Counted from the stretch's first letter, positions 23,065 to 37,024 are shown. The stretch is DNA of 64,000 nucleotides from Cannabis sativa (GCF_029168945.1 NC_083601.1:75257595-75321594), one strand, 5' to 3'. The notes: generated by a model not told the origin, from the letters alone. Program-made: numbers and translations.

Positions 23065-23260
23065 GATTTTTTAGATATTTATAATATCTTTTGAGATATT
23101 TATAATATCTTTTAAGATATTTATAATATCTTTTAAGATATTTTTAAAAATATCTTTTAAGATATTTATAAAATCTTTTAAGATATTTTAAAATATCTTA
23201 TCTTTTAAGATATTTAAAAATATCTTATCTTTTAAGATTTTTTTTTAAATCTTTTTAGAT
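23065..23260 (+). repeat. Tandem ~21-bp palindromic repeat in the Copia-A leader
   Basis: Units of the type ATATCTTTTAAGATATTTATA repeat about eight times with length variation. The core TCTTTTAAGA is an imperfect palindrome. Copies are at 31275-31450 (unit 2) and, shorter, at 50985-51070 (Copia-B). Confidence 0.85.
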
Positions 23261-25559
23261 ATTTTGACCTTATTTAAAATAAGATATTTATAATCATGTA
23301 ATTTTAAATAGATATAAGATAAAAAGTAGGTTTAATTTTTTAAATTTTTTTTAAATTTTCGAAATTTATTTTTTAATTCCGAAATTATTTTTTTTCGAAT
23401 ATTAAATTTTTATTTAATTATTTATTTATTCGAAATTTATTATAAAAAAATAAAAAAAAATAAAAAATTAAATAAATCCTACTTCCAACTATCCACTAAC
23501 CCCGTTGCGTTATGAGTATGTGTTTTAACTTATGTGTAAGTTTTCAAAACCTATTATTACTTGATTGCAAATAGCCATGGTTACCTTTGCCGAGATCTAA
23601 TGATACGATGGCTCCCTTGGTCAAGATAATAATTTGTAACAGGTATAATTTACAATCTTCTTTCATCTGTGTATGACCTAGCAACATGATAGGACCCATC
23701 CAAAGTGTGCCTGTGTGAGCCTATGTGTTTAATTTTATTATAGATGCATATAGGTTAATGTTGCTAAAATAAATTATCATAATTATTGATAGGATTTATT
23801 TAGGCCCATTTAGTTTTTGGGCCTATTCAATTAATAACAGTTGTTCTTATTAAGGTTAAATTCCTCTCTTTTGGGCCTTGTGTGAGAGTTGGGAGCCATA
23901 GAAGTGGGTACGACATACTGAACCCAGCACCCCTCACACAAACTACCCCAATTGTGAAGTGCCCATTTGCACGATTTGAATGATCGTACTAGGGTTAATT
24001 ACACTAGTTTAACCTAATTAAAATTGAATTAGCAACATAATTAATTTCATTTATTTTGAAATTAATTTAGAAAATCATAGTTTAAAGAATTTAATATTCT
24101 AAGCTAAACTATATGTATTTTCTTGTATTTAATTAAATATAGAATTATAACCATCTAGATTCTTTCTGGAACTTATTTTAAATTTTTCATTAAATATTCC
24201 TATTTAAGTTGATATTTAGTTATACATAACTAACCAACTTAAATCTGAATATCTTTTGAATTCAAAATTTTAAATTAAGTTGAGGAATTTTAGGAATTGG
24301 TTATTAAGATTCTTTAGATATTTTTTAAGTTGATATTTTTCAAATATTAACTTAAAATGGAATATCTTAGATATTTTTAGGTTAATATCTTTTTTGAATA
24401 TTTAACTTAAAATATCTACAAAATTAAGTGGTTACAACTTAATTTTGAATTTAATTAAATCTGATTTGAAAGATATTTAAGTTGATTTTTTTAGATTCTT
24501 TCTAAAACAACTTAAACAAGATATTTTCAAATTTGTTCCATTTAAAATTCAAATTTTTGAATTTAATTAATAATTGAAAATTAATTAAAGTTGATTTTTT
24601 ATTTAAATCAATTTTGATTTTTAATTTTTCATTATTATATTATGGAACTTATTCGATATTTATTTGAATTTATTTTTCAAATTTAAATAATAATTGAAAA
24701 TTAATTAAAGTTGATTTTAATTAAACCAACTTTAATTTGTAATTTTTCATTATTATAATATCGAATATTATGATTATACAAAATACATATATATATTTTT
24801 TAAATAATGAGCTTTTAATCAAAAGATATTCGATCTCCATTGTTGGTCTTACAATAGTTAAACTTATTCAATATAACCTCGAGACGCTAGACTTCGTCCC
24901 CCTATGGATGGTTATTCGTTGAACACTTTTAACACCGTAAGATTTCATTTGATAAGTGTTTTGTGAGTTTTCGTCTCTATTTAGACTCTCCCCTACGGTG
25001 ACTACTTAGAGATAAACTCATAGAACATGAAACAATGGTGGAAGCTCATAAAATGAGAATAACCTTGACTCTCGCCTACGGGACAACGTTGGATTCTCAT
25101 TTTGATCGAATAAAAGGTTGCTAAAATGTTTAATTTTAGATGAGCCGACAACTCTATTCAACTAATGTTATCTTTGACTCTCGCCTACGGGACACTTTGC
25201 ATTTCATTATGTTGGAAACCTTGGAAAATAAACTATGTTAGATTTAGTATTTCTATAACATATGTCATGACTTGTTATTTTCTGAACTTGTGTATGAATT
25301 TTGAACCAAAATCTTACTTCTGTTTTATTGATGTGTTGTAGTGTCTATAATCCCCTTCTCATTCCACTCCTAGTTAATATCTTAGCAATTGAACTTGAAG
25401 TTATAAACTCCTTGTCGAGTAATACTTCACATATGCTCATGATGGACTTTAAATTCCGTAAAGCAGGTAAAAGGTAGGAATTGTTCACTACGAAGAGCAA
25501 ATAGTTCATAACTCCATAAATCCTACTACTTCAAGCTTAGTTGAGAAGATAAGAGAAAG

Positions 25560-28500
25560 TGATTCCACTTCCTCAAGTTATACTTCACAACAAAATGAAC
25601 AAGCAAGAACAACAATTAACAAACGAATAAGCAGTAATGCTTTAGTCTTCGAATCATGTGTGTTAGAGAATGATAAATCCATTTGGATTCTTGATTCGGG
25701 TCTACAAACCATGTAAGTTGTTCATTGCAATTGCTTGAGAATTGGAATTATTTGAAATCCGGAGAGTTGAAACTTAAAGTTGGTAATGGCGAAATGGTTT
25801 CGGTTAGAGCTAGAGGAAAAGCCAAACTCAAGTTTCAAAACAGAATTTTGGAATTAGACAATGTCTTATACATTCCAAATTTCAGTAGAAACTTAGTTTC
25901 TGTTTCATGCTTACAATTGCAACAATACAAATTAGATTTTTCGGATTGGTTCTACCATTTCTCGAAATGACATTCGGATTTGTGTTGCATCCATGGAACA
26001 GGGCTTTATGTTCTTAGACCGAAACACCATTTGCCCTACATAACGAACTTTTTAAAGTAGCTAAACCTAGAAACCACAAAAAGCAAAAGATCGTTGATGA
26101 TAATGAAACATATCTATGGCATTTACGTTTAGGTCATATAGGCTTTGATAGACTCGATAGGCTAACCAAAGACGGTCCATTGAAAAATGTCGTCTTAGGT
26201 GAATTGCCGGTTTGCGAGTCTGCTGGAAGGAAAAATGACTAAACGTTCTTTCTCCGCAAAGGGAGAGCGTGCCAAAATCCCTCTAGGGTTAGTGCATTCC
26301 GATGTACGCGGACCTTTGAATGTCAAAGCCCGAGGTGGTTATGAGTACTTCGTCACTTTCATTGACGATTACTCTAGATATGGACATATTTACCTTATGC
26401 ATAAGAAATCGAAACATTTGCAAAGTTTCAAGAATTTCATGCTTTGGCCCAAAACCAATTAGGTAAATCATTAAAGATCTTGCGGGCGATAGGGGTGGAG
26501 AATATATGGATATGCAGTTCAAAGATCATTTAATTGAACTTGGAATTGAATCTCAATTAACCGCCCCTAGCACTCCACAGCAAAATGGAGTTGCAGAAAG
26601 ACGGAATCGCACGCTTTTGGAAATGGTTAGGTCTATGCTTAGTTTTTCAACTCTACCTACGTCCTTCAGGGATATGCAATTCGGATGGCAACCGACATTT
26701 TAAATGTTGTTCCATCTAAATCAATCCCTAAGACACCTTTAGAACTTTGGAATGGTCGTACACCTAGTTTACGCCATTACGTAATCTGGGGTGCCCTGCT
26801 CATGTCTTAAGAAAGAAAGACGGCAAACTTGAGTCACGTACTGAAGTTTGCATGTTTGTCGGTAATTCTAAAGAGACTAGGGGTGGACTATTTTATAGTC
26901 GCAAGGATGATAAAGTGTTTGTTTCTACAAATGCCACTTTCCTTGAAGATGACTATATTAAGAATTTCAAATCACAAAGTAAAGTAGTGTTGGAGGAAAT
27001 GCTTTCAGATATAAGTCCTTCCAATGTTCCGTTCTCTTCCACACGTGAAGAGGACAATCCCACTCCCTCAGTTGAACAAACTGAGCAATCTACTACTAAA
27101 GTTTCTGTTCAGAAGACAACCGTACCTCGTCGTAGTGGGAGGGTTTCAACAAAACCTGCTCGTTATGGCTTGGATGGTGAAATCAATATGGTCGTAGGTG
27201 ACGGTATTGATGACGATCCATTAACCTATAAACAGGCAATGGCTAGTCCGCAACGGAAACGATGGTCAGCCGGAATGGATTCAGAAATGGATTCCATGAA
27301 AAAGAACAAAGTCTGGGAATATGTAGACGCACCTGACGACTATCATCCGATAGGATGCAAGTGGGTTTACAAGAAGAAAAGAGGAGCTGGAGGCGAAGTC
27401 GAAACTTTCAAAGCTAGACTTGTAGCCAAGGGTTATACCCAAAGAGAAGGCGTGGACTATGAGGAAACTTTTAGTCCTGTTGCCATGCTCAAATCCATCC
27501 GAATTCTTCTCTCCATAGCTGCTTTCGATTATGAAATCTGGCAAATGGATGTCAAGACTGCCTTCCTTAATGGGGTACTTGAAGAAACCATCTATATGGA
27601 GCAACCAGAAGGTTATGTTCTTCCTGGGCAAGAAAAGAAAGTTTGCAAGTTAAACAGGTCTATCTATGGACTTACGCAAGCTTCTCGCTCATGGAACAAG
27701 AGGTTTGATGAAATCATCAAAACCTACGACTTTCTTCAGAATGAAGATGAACCTTGTGTTTACCAACTCAAGGAAGACCAAATAGTAGTATTCCTGGTCC
27801 TTTATGTTGATGACATTTTGATCATTGGAAACAATGTCAAGAAAATGACTCACATTAAGGAATGGCTCAACACTCAATTCGATATGAAAGATTTGGGTGA
27901 AGCAGCCTATGTTCTTGGTATTCAGATTATAAGAAACCGGAAGAACAGATCTCTTGCTCTCTCTCAAACGACCTACATAGACAAAGTCTTAGAGAGATTC
28001 TCCATGAGCAACACCAATGGGGCAAACATGCCTTCTAGATATGGTATTCGTCTATCTAAGGAACGATCCGCATCGATCCTCAAGAGATAGAGGACATGGC
28101 GAAAATTCCCTATGCCTCTGCAGTTGGAAGTCTAATGTATGCAATGTTATGCACTAGACCTGACATCTGTTATGTTGTTGGAATCGTGAGCAGGTATCAG
28201 TCTAATCCAGGACAAGAACATTGGAATGCAGTTAAGTATATTCTGAAATACTTAAAGAGTACAAGGAATCTTATGTTAGTCTACAAGGGTGGTGCTTTAA
28301 ATCCCATAGGCTACACTCGATTCGGATTTCCAGCAAGTCTTGAAGACGGAAATCAACATCGGGATGGTGTTGACTCTTGGGGGTGGAGCAGTGGTTTGGA
28401 GAAGTGCTAAACAAACCGCAATATCGGACTCAACTATGGAAGCTGAATACATAGCGACGGCGAAGGCTGCTAAAGAACTTGTCCGGCTAAGAAAGTTCTT

Positions 28501-28757
28501 CACCAAAGCATAGGAGTTGTTCTGGAATGGAAAAGCCTGCGGTACTACTGCGTGATAACAATGGAGCAATAGCAAACAGCAAAGAACCTCGAAGCCACAA
28601 GAGAAGCAAACACATTGAAAGGAAGTATCACATTATCAGAGAATACGTGGCAAGAGGGGATGTACTAGTTGAGAAAGTTGACACAGAGGACAACCTAGCT
28701 GATCCATTTACCAAAGTCTTGGCCGTGACGGCCTTTGAAAAGCACCGTCGAATATAG
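25560..28757 (+). pseudogene. Copia-A pol (PR-IN-RT-RNaseH), unit 1, interrupted
   Basis: Copia polyprotein for protease, integrase and reverse transcriptase/RNase H. The protease region is at about 25690-25950 (LDS-type motif disturbed at 25700). The pre-integrase motif WHLRLGH is near 26120. Integrase runs 26260-26690, with D in VHSDV and E in QQNGVAERR. The RT frame 26852-28090 carries a clean YVDD (about 27805), and RNase H lies at 28096-28757. Breaks fall near 25700, 25945, 26220, 26410, 26485, 26700, 26790, 28085 and 28350. Several lie where the expected codon contains CTG or CAG: 26214-26228 (ESCLEG), 26409 (KKSE) and 26485 (SDRGG). The uninterrupted 412-codon RT frame suggests a recently active source. 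The PPT follows at 28793-28806. Confidence 0.85.
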
Positions 28758-28792
28758 GATTAATTGATATGTACTAATTAGTTTTATATTAG

Positions 28793-28806
28793 TGCAAGTG
28801 GGAGTT
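28793..28806 (+). promoter_or_regulatory. Polypurine tract before Copia-A LTR 2
   Basis: GCAAGTGGGAGTT directly before TGTTAGG. The same tract precedes LTR 3 (37011-37024) and the Copia-B 3' LTR (56833-56846). It primes plus-strand synthesis in copia elements. Confidence 0.75.
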
Positions 28807-30698
28807 TGTTAGGTTTTATGCCCTAAATAAAACTCCATTTCAATGTAATCTATTTTATTCAACATCAATAAAGAAACAGAAGTATTTTTCATTCATTTGT
28901 GTATGTTTTGGCTCACTTTATCAATTGCTTGTCTAATTGATTTATAAATTCATCTTAAACCCTTTTCACATACTTGATCATGTTTATTGTCTTGTCATCA
29001 CATTGGAAAGTAAACATGACTATGTGAATAAAGTTTCCTAGATTTATCGTACACCGGGTTTTACCGATATGATAATCTACAACAAGAGTTTACTTGTATT
29101 TGGAGAAATACTATGTTCTTTCCAGAACATTGGTTAAAGTAAAGCTTCGGAGTTGGATGCATGGAGTATGCATCGGAAGGGACCGATATTGAACTTTGAA
29201 TTAGATTTAATTAAAGTTACCGTAAAATCTATTCAAGTCAATATCGCCAAGTTGATCCTAGATCAAATGATCTTAATCCCGTTATGATTAGGCTCACTCT
29301 TGAAAGGCTATTCGTGTTCTTTGATTTGTTAGTTAAGCCTACTTTTAGGTCGGGGTGATACGTACATTTTGGGAACACGGTAGTGCAATTGAGTGGGAGC
29401 GCTAGCATAAACATGGAATCTATAGCTTCTATCGGCAAATAGTAAGCAAAGGATGATTTCCTTCGAGCTTGACCAAACGAAAATAAATGGTGGAGATCTC
29501 ATTTCACATAGTGAAATATCATTTATACGGGGTCAAGTGTTTTAAGGATAAAACACATAGTAGGGTGTTACGGTAATTTAATCCCTTTACTTGTGTAGAT
29601 CATTCATATAGAGGATCATTGATCAAATTAGGATTATAACAATGGATAACTAATGATGTGTCTATATGGTGGAACATATAGAGCATTCTATATGCGAGAG
29701 TGCAATTCTAAGTTCTATGCGTGGATTCAACGAAGAATTAATAAGTTAGTGAATTTTAGTGCTAAATTCTTGATCTACTTATTGGAAGCTCGAGTTATAT
29801 AAACCCATGGTCCCCCCACTAGTTGAGATAATATTGTTTGTAAGACTCATGTAATTGGTTTTGATTAATCAATTATAATTCACAAATTAGACTATGTCTA
29901 TTTGTGAAATTTTCACTAAGTAAGGGCGAAATTGTAAAGAAAGAGTTAACAGGGGCATATTTGTTAATTATGATACTTTGTATGGTTCAATTAATAAATA
30001 TGATAAATGACAATATTATTTAATAATTATTTATAGTTATTAAATAGTTAGAATTGGCATTTAAATGATTGAATTAGGAAATTGGCATTTTTAAGAAAAT
30101 CGAGATACAAAAAGTGGTAAAATTGCAAAATTGCAAAAATCAAGGCCCGATCCACCTAGCCTAGGGCCAGCCACTTATGTTATCTTTTTTAAATGATTTT
30201 TTCATTATTTTAATGCCATATAATTCAAATCAAACCCTAGAGGAATGCTATAAATAGATAGTGAAGGCGTCAGGAAAATTACACTTTACGAATCGGAAAA
30301 ACACGAGCCTCCACTCTCTTCTCTAGGCCACTCTCTCTCTCTTTTCTTCCTCAATATTTCGAACCTCTTTTAGTGATTAGAGTAGTGACCACACACATCG
30401 AAGCAATACCTCAATCATAGTGAGGAAGATTGTGAAGAAAGATCAACGATGAAGGAGATTCAGCATCAAGGATTCAGAGAAGAAGATCCAGGTTCAGATC
30501 TTGATAATACTCTGCTACAGAAAGGAATCAAGGGTTAGAGATCTGAACGGAAGGAGTCATTATAATTCCGCTGCACCCAATGTAAGGTTTCTTAAACTTT
30601 ATATGTGTTTAATTTATCGTTTTAGAAAGTTCATATTTAGGATGTTAATAAACATACTTGTGAGTAGATCTAAGATCCTGGTAAAATAATATCCAACA
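28807..30698 (+). repeat. Copia-A LTR 2, shared middle LTR (1892 bp)
   Basis: Serves as 3' LTR of unit 1 and 5' LTR of unit 2. TATAAATA is at 30249-30256. It differs from LTR 1 nearly only at CAG/CTG sites. For example ATCAGACACTGGG (20832) reads ATCGTACACCGGG at 29046, and TTCTGAATCAG reads TTACGAATCGG near 30289. Confidence 0.95.
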
Positions 30699-33535
30699 AG
30701 CGGCCTCGAGCCATGGTAATTGATTTACTTACATGAAATTTGGACTTTAAAACGATTGTTTGTATGTTCTTTGGATGGTATCATGTTGTATTGAGTGTTA
30801 TTTGATGAATGATTGATGTTTGTGAAATTTTCGTGATAAATAATTGTGATTTCGATTCTGTAATTATTTTTATTGGATAGTATGGAAAAAATTAAGCAAG
30901 TTAGCCTTTTACAGAACTCAATTTGGATTTTATTTGAATTAGTTATGATTTTTTGAAGATTTGACAAAATCGGGGCTGTGCTGATATTTTCTGCGATCGC
31001 AGAACTGTCCGTACAGTTTCGGTTTTTTTTCCCTTTTCTTCAATTTTTCATACCTTTTCATGGAATTAACTTCCAAATTTTTGTATAGTTTTGTATATAT
31101 ACTAATACTATTCCTAATTCAATTCTAATTATCATTTTGAATTAATTTATTTTTTAAATTAATTCAAGATATTAGTGTAATTTGAATTTGAATAGAATTA
31201 GTAATTATCTTTTCGCTTAAAAACCTATCTTATTTTTAAATTTGATTATATTTTTTTTAAATTTAAGGTCGATTTTTAGATATTTATAATATCTTTTGAG
31301 ATATTTATAATATCTTTTAAGATATTTATAATATCTTTTAAGATATTTTTAAAAATATCTTTTAAGATATTTATAAAATCTTTTAAGATATTTTAAAATA
31401 TCTTATCTTTTAAGATATTTAAAAATATCTTATCTTTTAAGATTTTTTTTTAAATCTTTTTAGATATTTTGACCTTATTTAAAATAAGATATTTATAATC
31501 ATGTAATTTTAAATAGATATAAGATAAAAAGTAGGTTTAATTTTTTAAATTTTTTTTAAATTTTCGAAATTTATTTTTTAATTCCGAAATTATTTTTTTT
31601 CGAATATTAAATTTTTATTTAATTATTTATTTATTCGAAATTTATTATAAAAAAATAAAAAAATAAAAAAAAATAAAAAATTAAATAAATCCTACTTCCA
31701 ACTATCCAGCCTAACCTTTGCGGGGAGTATGTGTTTTAACTTATGTGTAAGTTTTCAAAACCTATTATTACTTGATTGCAAATAGCCATGGTTACCTTTT
31801 GCCGGATCTAATGATACGATGGCTCCACTTAGTCAAGATAATAATTTGTAACGGTATAATTTACAATCTTCTTTCATCCGTGTATGACCTAGCAACATGA
31901 TAGGACCCATCCAAAGTGTGCCTGTGTGAGCCTATGTGTTTAATTTTATTATAGATGCATATAGGTTAATGTTGCTAAAATAAATTATCATAATTATTGA
32001 TAGGATTTATTTAGGCCCATTTAGTTTTTGGGCATATTCAATTAATAACGGCTTGTTCTTATTAAGGTTAAATTCCTCTCTTTTGGGCCTTGTGTGAGAG
32101 TTGGGAGCCATAGAAGTGGGTACGACATACCGAACCCGCACCCCCTCACACAAACTACCCCAATTGTGAAGGCCCATTTGCTCGATTTGAATGACTGTAC
32201 TAGGGTTAATTACACTAGTTTAACCTAATTAAAATTGAATTAGCAACATAATTAATTTCATTTATTTTGAAATTAATTTAGAAAATCATAGTTTAAAGAA
32301 TTTAATATTCTAAGCTAAACTATATGTATTTTCTTGTATTTAATTAAATATAGAATTATAACCATCTAGATTCTTTCTGGAACTTATTTTAAATTTTTCA
32401 TTAAATATTCCTATTTAAGTTGATATTTAGTTATACATAACTAACCAACTTAAATACTGAATATCTTTTGAATTCAAAATTTTAAATTAAGTTGAGGAAT
32501 TTTAGGAATTGGTTATTAAGATTCTTTAGATATTTTTTAAGTTGATATTTTTCAAATATTAACTTAAAATGGAATATCTTAGATATTTTTAGGTTAATAT
32601 CTTTTTTGAATATTTAACTTAAAATATCTACAAAATTAAGTGGTTACAACTTAATTTTGAATTTAATTAAATACGATTTGAAAGATATTTAAGTTGATTT
32701 TTTTAGATTCTTTCTAAAACAACTTAAACAAGATATTTTCAAATTTGTTCCATTTAAAATTCAAATTTTTGAATTTAATTAATAATTGAAAATTAATTAA
32801 AGTTGATTTTTTATTTAAATCAATTTTGATTTTTAATTTTTCATTATTATATTATGGAACTTATTCGATATTTATTTGAATTTATTTTTCAAATTTAAAT
32901 AATAATTGAAAATTAATTAAAGTTGATTTTAATTAAACCAACTTTAATTTGTAATTTTTCATTATTATAATATCGAATATTATGATTATACAAAATACAT
33001 ATATATATTTTTTAAATAATGAGCTTTTAATCAAAAGATATTCGATCTCCATTGTTGGTCTTACAATAGTTAAACTTATTCAATATAACCTCGAGACGCT
33101 AGACTTCGTCCCCTATGGATGGTTATTCGTTGAACACTTTTAACACCGTAAGATTTCATTTGATAAGTGTTTTGTGAGTTTTCGTCTCTATTTAGACTCT
33201 CCCTACGGTGACTACTTAGAGATAAACTCATAGAACATGAAACAATGGTGGAAGCTCATAAAATGAGAATAACCTTGACTCTCGCCTAAACGGGACAACG
33301 TTGGATTCTCATTTTGATCGAATAAAAGGTTGCTAAAATGTTTAATTTTAGATGAGCTGACAACTCTATTCAACTAATGTTATCTTTGACTCTCGCCTAC
33401 CGGGACACTGCATTTCATTATGTTGGAAACCTTGGAAAATAAACTATGTTAGATTTAGTATTTCTATAACATATGTCATGACTGTTATTTTCTGAACTTG
33501 TGTATGAATTTTGAACCAAAATCTTACTTCTGTTT
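30699..33535 (+). other. Copia-A long non-coding leader, unit 2
   Basis: Near-identical repeat of 22486-25300. The primer site reads GCGGCCTCGAGCC, changed at the CTG and CAG positions relative to unit 1. It holds the ~21-bp palindromic array (31275-31450) and the GACTCTCGCCTA..GGGAC motifs (33276 and 33389), both altered at the CTACGGG step (CTAAACGGG, CTACCGGG). No coding frame is recognised. Confidence 0.8.
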
Positions 33536-33774
33536 TATTGATGTGTTGTAGTGTCTATAATCCCCTTCTCATTCCACTCCTAGTTAATATCTTAGCAATT
33601 GAACTTGAATTTATAAACTCCTTGTCGAGTAATACTTCACATATGCTCATGATGGACTTTAAATTCCGAAGCGAGGTAAGGCGGGAATTGTTCACTCTGA
33701 AGAGCAAATAGTTCATAACTCCATAAATCCTACTACTTCAAGCTTAGTTGAGAAGATAAGAGAAAGTGATTCCA

Positions 33775-36700
33775 CTTCCTCAAGTTATACTTCACAACAA
33801 AATGAACAAGCAAGAACAACAATTAACAAACGAATAAGCAGTAATGCTTTAGTCTTCGAATCATGTGTGTTAGAGAATGATAAATCCATTTGGATTCTTG
33901 ATTAAGGTCTACAAACCATGTAAGTTGTTCATTGCAATTGCTTGAGAATTGGAATTATTTGAAATCGGAGAGTTGAAACTTAAAGTTGGTAATGGCGAAA
34001 TGGTTTCGGTTAGAGCTAGAGGAAAAGCCAAACTCAAGTTTCAAAACGAATTTTGGAATTAGACAATGTCTTATACATTCCAAATTTCGGTAGAAACTTA
34101 GTTTCGTTTCATGCTTACAATTGCAACAATACAAATTAGATTTTTCGGATTACGGTTCTACCATTTCTCGAAATGACATTCAGATTTGTGTTGCATCCAT
34201 GGAACGAGGGCTTTATGTTCTTAGACCAGAAACACCATTTGCCCTACATAACGAACTTTTTAAAGTAGCTAAACCTAGAAACCACAAAAAGCAAAAGATC
34301 GTTGATGATAATGAAACATATCTATGGCATTTACGTTTAGGTCATATAGGCTTTGATAGACTCAATAGGCTAACCAAAGACGGTCCATTGAAAAATGTCG
34401 TCTTAGGTGAATTGCCGGTTGCGAGTCTGCCTGGAAGGAAAAATGACTAAACGTTCTTTCTGCGCAAAGGGAGAGCGTGCCAAAATCCCTCTAGGGTTAG
34501 TGCATTCCGATGTACGCGGACCTTTGAATGTCAAAGCCCGAGGTGGTTATGAGTACTTCGTCACTTTCATTGACGATTACTCTAGATATGGACATATTTA
34601 CCTTATGCATAAGAAATGCGAAACATTTGCAAAGTTTCAAGAATTTCATGCTTTGGCCCAAAACCAATTAGGTAAATCATTAAAGATCTTGCGAACGATA
34701 GGGGTGGAGAATATATGGATATGCGGTTCAAAGATCATTTAATTGAACTTGGAATTGAATCTCAATTAACCGCCCCTAGCACTCCACGGCAAAATGGAGT
34801 TGCGAGAAAGACGGAATCGCACGCTTTTGGAAATGGTTAGGTCTATGCTTAGTTTTTCAACTCTACCTACGTCCTTACAGGGATATGCAATTCGGATGGC
34901 AGGCCGACATTTTAAATGTTGTTCCATCTAAATCAATCCCTAAGACACCTTTAGAACTTTGGAATGGTCGTACACCTAGTTTACGCCATTACGGAATACG
35001 GGGTGCCTGCTCATGTCTTAAGAAAGAAAGACGGCAAACTTGAGTCACGTACTGAAGTTTGCATGTTTGTCGGTAATTCTAAAGAGACTAGGGGTGGACT
35101 ATTTTATAGTCGCAAGGATGATAAAGTGTTTGTTTCTACAAATGCCACTTTCCTTGAAGATGACTATATTAAGAATTTCAAATCACAAAGTAAAGTAGTG
35201 TTGGAGGAAATGCTTTCGGATATAAGTCCTTCCAATGTTCGTTCTCTTCCACACGTGAAGAGGACAATCCCACTCCCTCAGTTGAACAAACTGAGCAATC
35301 TACTACTAAAGTTTCTGTTCAGAAGACAACCGTACCTCGTCGTAGTGGGAGGGTTTCAACAAAACCTGCTCGTTATGGCTTGGATGGTGAAATCAATATG
35401 GTCGTAGGTGACGGTATTGATGACGATCCATTAACCTATAAACAGGCAATGGCTAGTCCGCAACGGAAACGATGGCAGCCGGAATGGATTCAGAAATGGA
35501 TTCCATGAAAAAGAACAAAGTCTGGGAATATGTAGACGCACCTGACGACTATCATCCGATAGGATGCAAGTGGGTTTACAAGAAGAAAAGAGGAGCTGGA
35601 GGCGAAGTCGAAACTTTCAAAGCTAGACTTGTAGCCAAGGGTTATACCCAAAGAGAAGGCGTGGACTATGAGGAAACTTTTAGTCCTGTTGCCATGCTCA
35701 AATCCATCCGAATTCTTCTCTCCATAGTGCCGCTTTCGATTATGAAATACCGGCAAATGGATGTCAAGACTGCCTTCCTTAATGGGGTACTTGAAGAAAC
35801 CATCTATATGGAGCAACCGAAGGTTATGTTCTTCACAGGGCAAGAAAAGAAAGTTTGCAAGTTAAACGAGGTCTATCTATGGACTTACGCAAGCTTCTCG
35901 CTCATGGAACAAGAGGTTTGATGAAATCATCAAAACCTACGACTTTCTTCAGAATGAAGATGAACCTTGTGTTTACCAACTCAAGGAAGACCAAATAGTA
36001 GTATTCCTGGTCCTTTATGTTGATGACATTTTGATCATTGGAAACAATGTCAAGAAAATGACTCACATTAAGGAATGGCTCAACACTCAATTCGATATGA
36101 AAGATTTGGGTGAAGCAGCCTATGTTCTTGGTATTCGATTATAAGAAACCGGAAGAACGAGATCTCTTGCTCTCTCTCAAACGACCTACATAGACAAAGT
36201 CTTAGAGAGATTCTCCATGAGCAACACCAATGGGGCAAACATGCCTTCTAGATATGGTATTCGTCTATCTAAGGAACAGTCACCGACTGATCCTCAAGAG
36301 ATAGAGGACATGGCGAAAATTCCCTATGCCTCTGGGTTGGAAGTCTAATGTATGCAATGTTATGCACTAGACCCGACATACGGTATGTTGTTGGAATCGT
36401 GAGCGGTATCGGTCTAATCCGGGACAAGAACATTGGAATGCGATTAAGTATATTACGAAATACTTAAAGAGTACAAGGAATCTTATGTTAGTCTACAAGG
36501 GTGGTGCTTTAAATCCCATAGGCTACACCGATTCGGATTTCCGGTGCAAGTCTTGAAGACGGGAAATCAACATACGGGATGGTGTTTACTCTTGGGGGTG
36601 GAGCGGTGGTTTGGAGAAGTGCTAAACAAACCGCAATATCGGACTCAACTATGGAAGATTTGAATACATAGCGACGGCGAAGGCTGCTAAAGAACTTGTA

Positions 36701-36975
36701 CGGCTAAGAAAGTTCTTCACCCGGCATAGGAGTTGTTCTGGAATGGAAAAGCCTGCGAGTACTACTACGTGATAACAATGGAGCAATAGCAAACAGCAAA
36801 GAACCTCGAAGCCACAAGAGAAGCAAACACATTGAAAGGAAGTATCACATTATCAGAGAATACGTGGCAAGAGGGGATGTACTAGTTGAGAAAGTTGACA
36901 CAGAGGACAACCTAGGCTGATCCATTTACCAAAGTCTTGGCCGTGACGGCCTTTGAAAAGCACCGTCGAATATAG
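33775..36975 (+). pseudogene. Copia-A pol, unit 2, heavily interrupted
   Basis: Same domain order as unit 1: protease with a TAA at 33903 in place of the DSG region, pre-integrase frame 34121-34450 (WHLRLGH), integrase 34407-34742, RT pieces 34964-35407 and 35472-35921, and a YVDD-type segment near 36020. RNase H ends with TAG at 36973. It is otherwise almost identical to unit 1. The extra frameshifts lie where unit 1 has CAG or CTG: 35730 (AGCTGC), 35750 (ATCTGG), 35818 (CCAGAAG), 35868 (ACAGG), 36138 (TCAGAT), 36170 (ACAGAT) and 36333 (CTGCAG). The damage therefore looks like sequence error rather than decay. Confidence 0.82.
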
Positions 36976-37024
36976 GATTAATTGATATGTACTAATTAGT
37001 TTTATATTAGTGCAAGTGGGAGTT

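Larger units (their letters stand above)
22486..25300 (+). other. Copia-A long non-coding leader, unit 1
   Basis: About 2.8 kb between the LTR and the first pol-like sequence. No frame is longer than about 85 codons and none resembles gag. It starts with a primer site variant (TGGCCTCAGAGCC, 22488-22500) and contains an array of TTTTAAGATATTTATAATATC units and long AT-rich palindromic sequence. From about 24870 lies a conserved block with the motif GACTCTCGCCTACGGGAC twice (25067 and 25176) and a relative (GACTCTCCCCTACGGTGAC, 24985). The same block is kept in unit 2 and in Copia-B. Confidence 0.75.

Noticed and set aside
23065..23260. Regularly spaced short repeats that could suggest a CRISPR-like array
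   Set aside because: There are no unique spacers, the units are AT-rich palindromes in a retrotransposon leader, and the DNA is plant nuclear.
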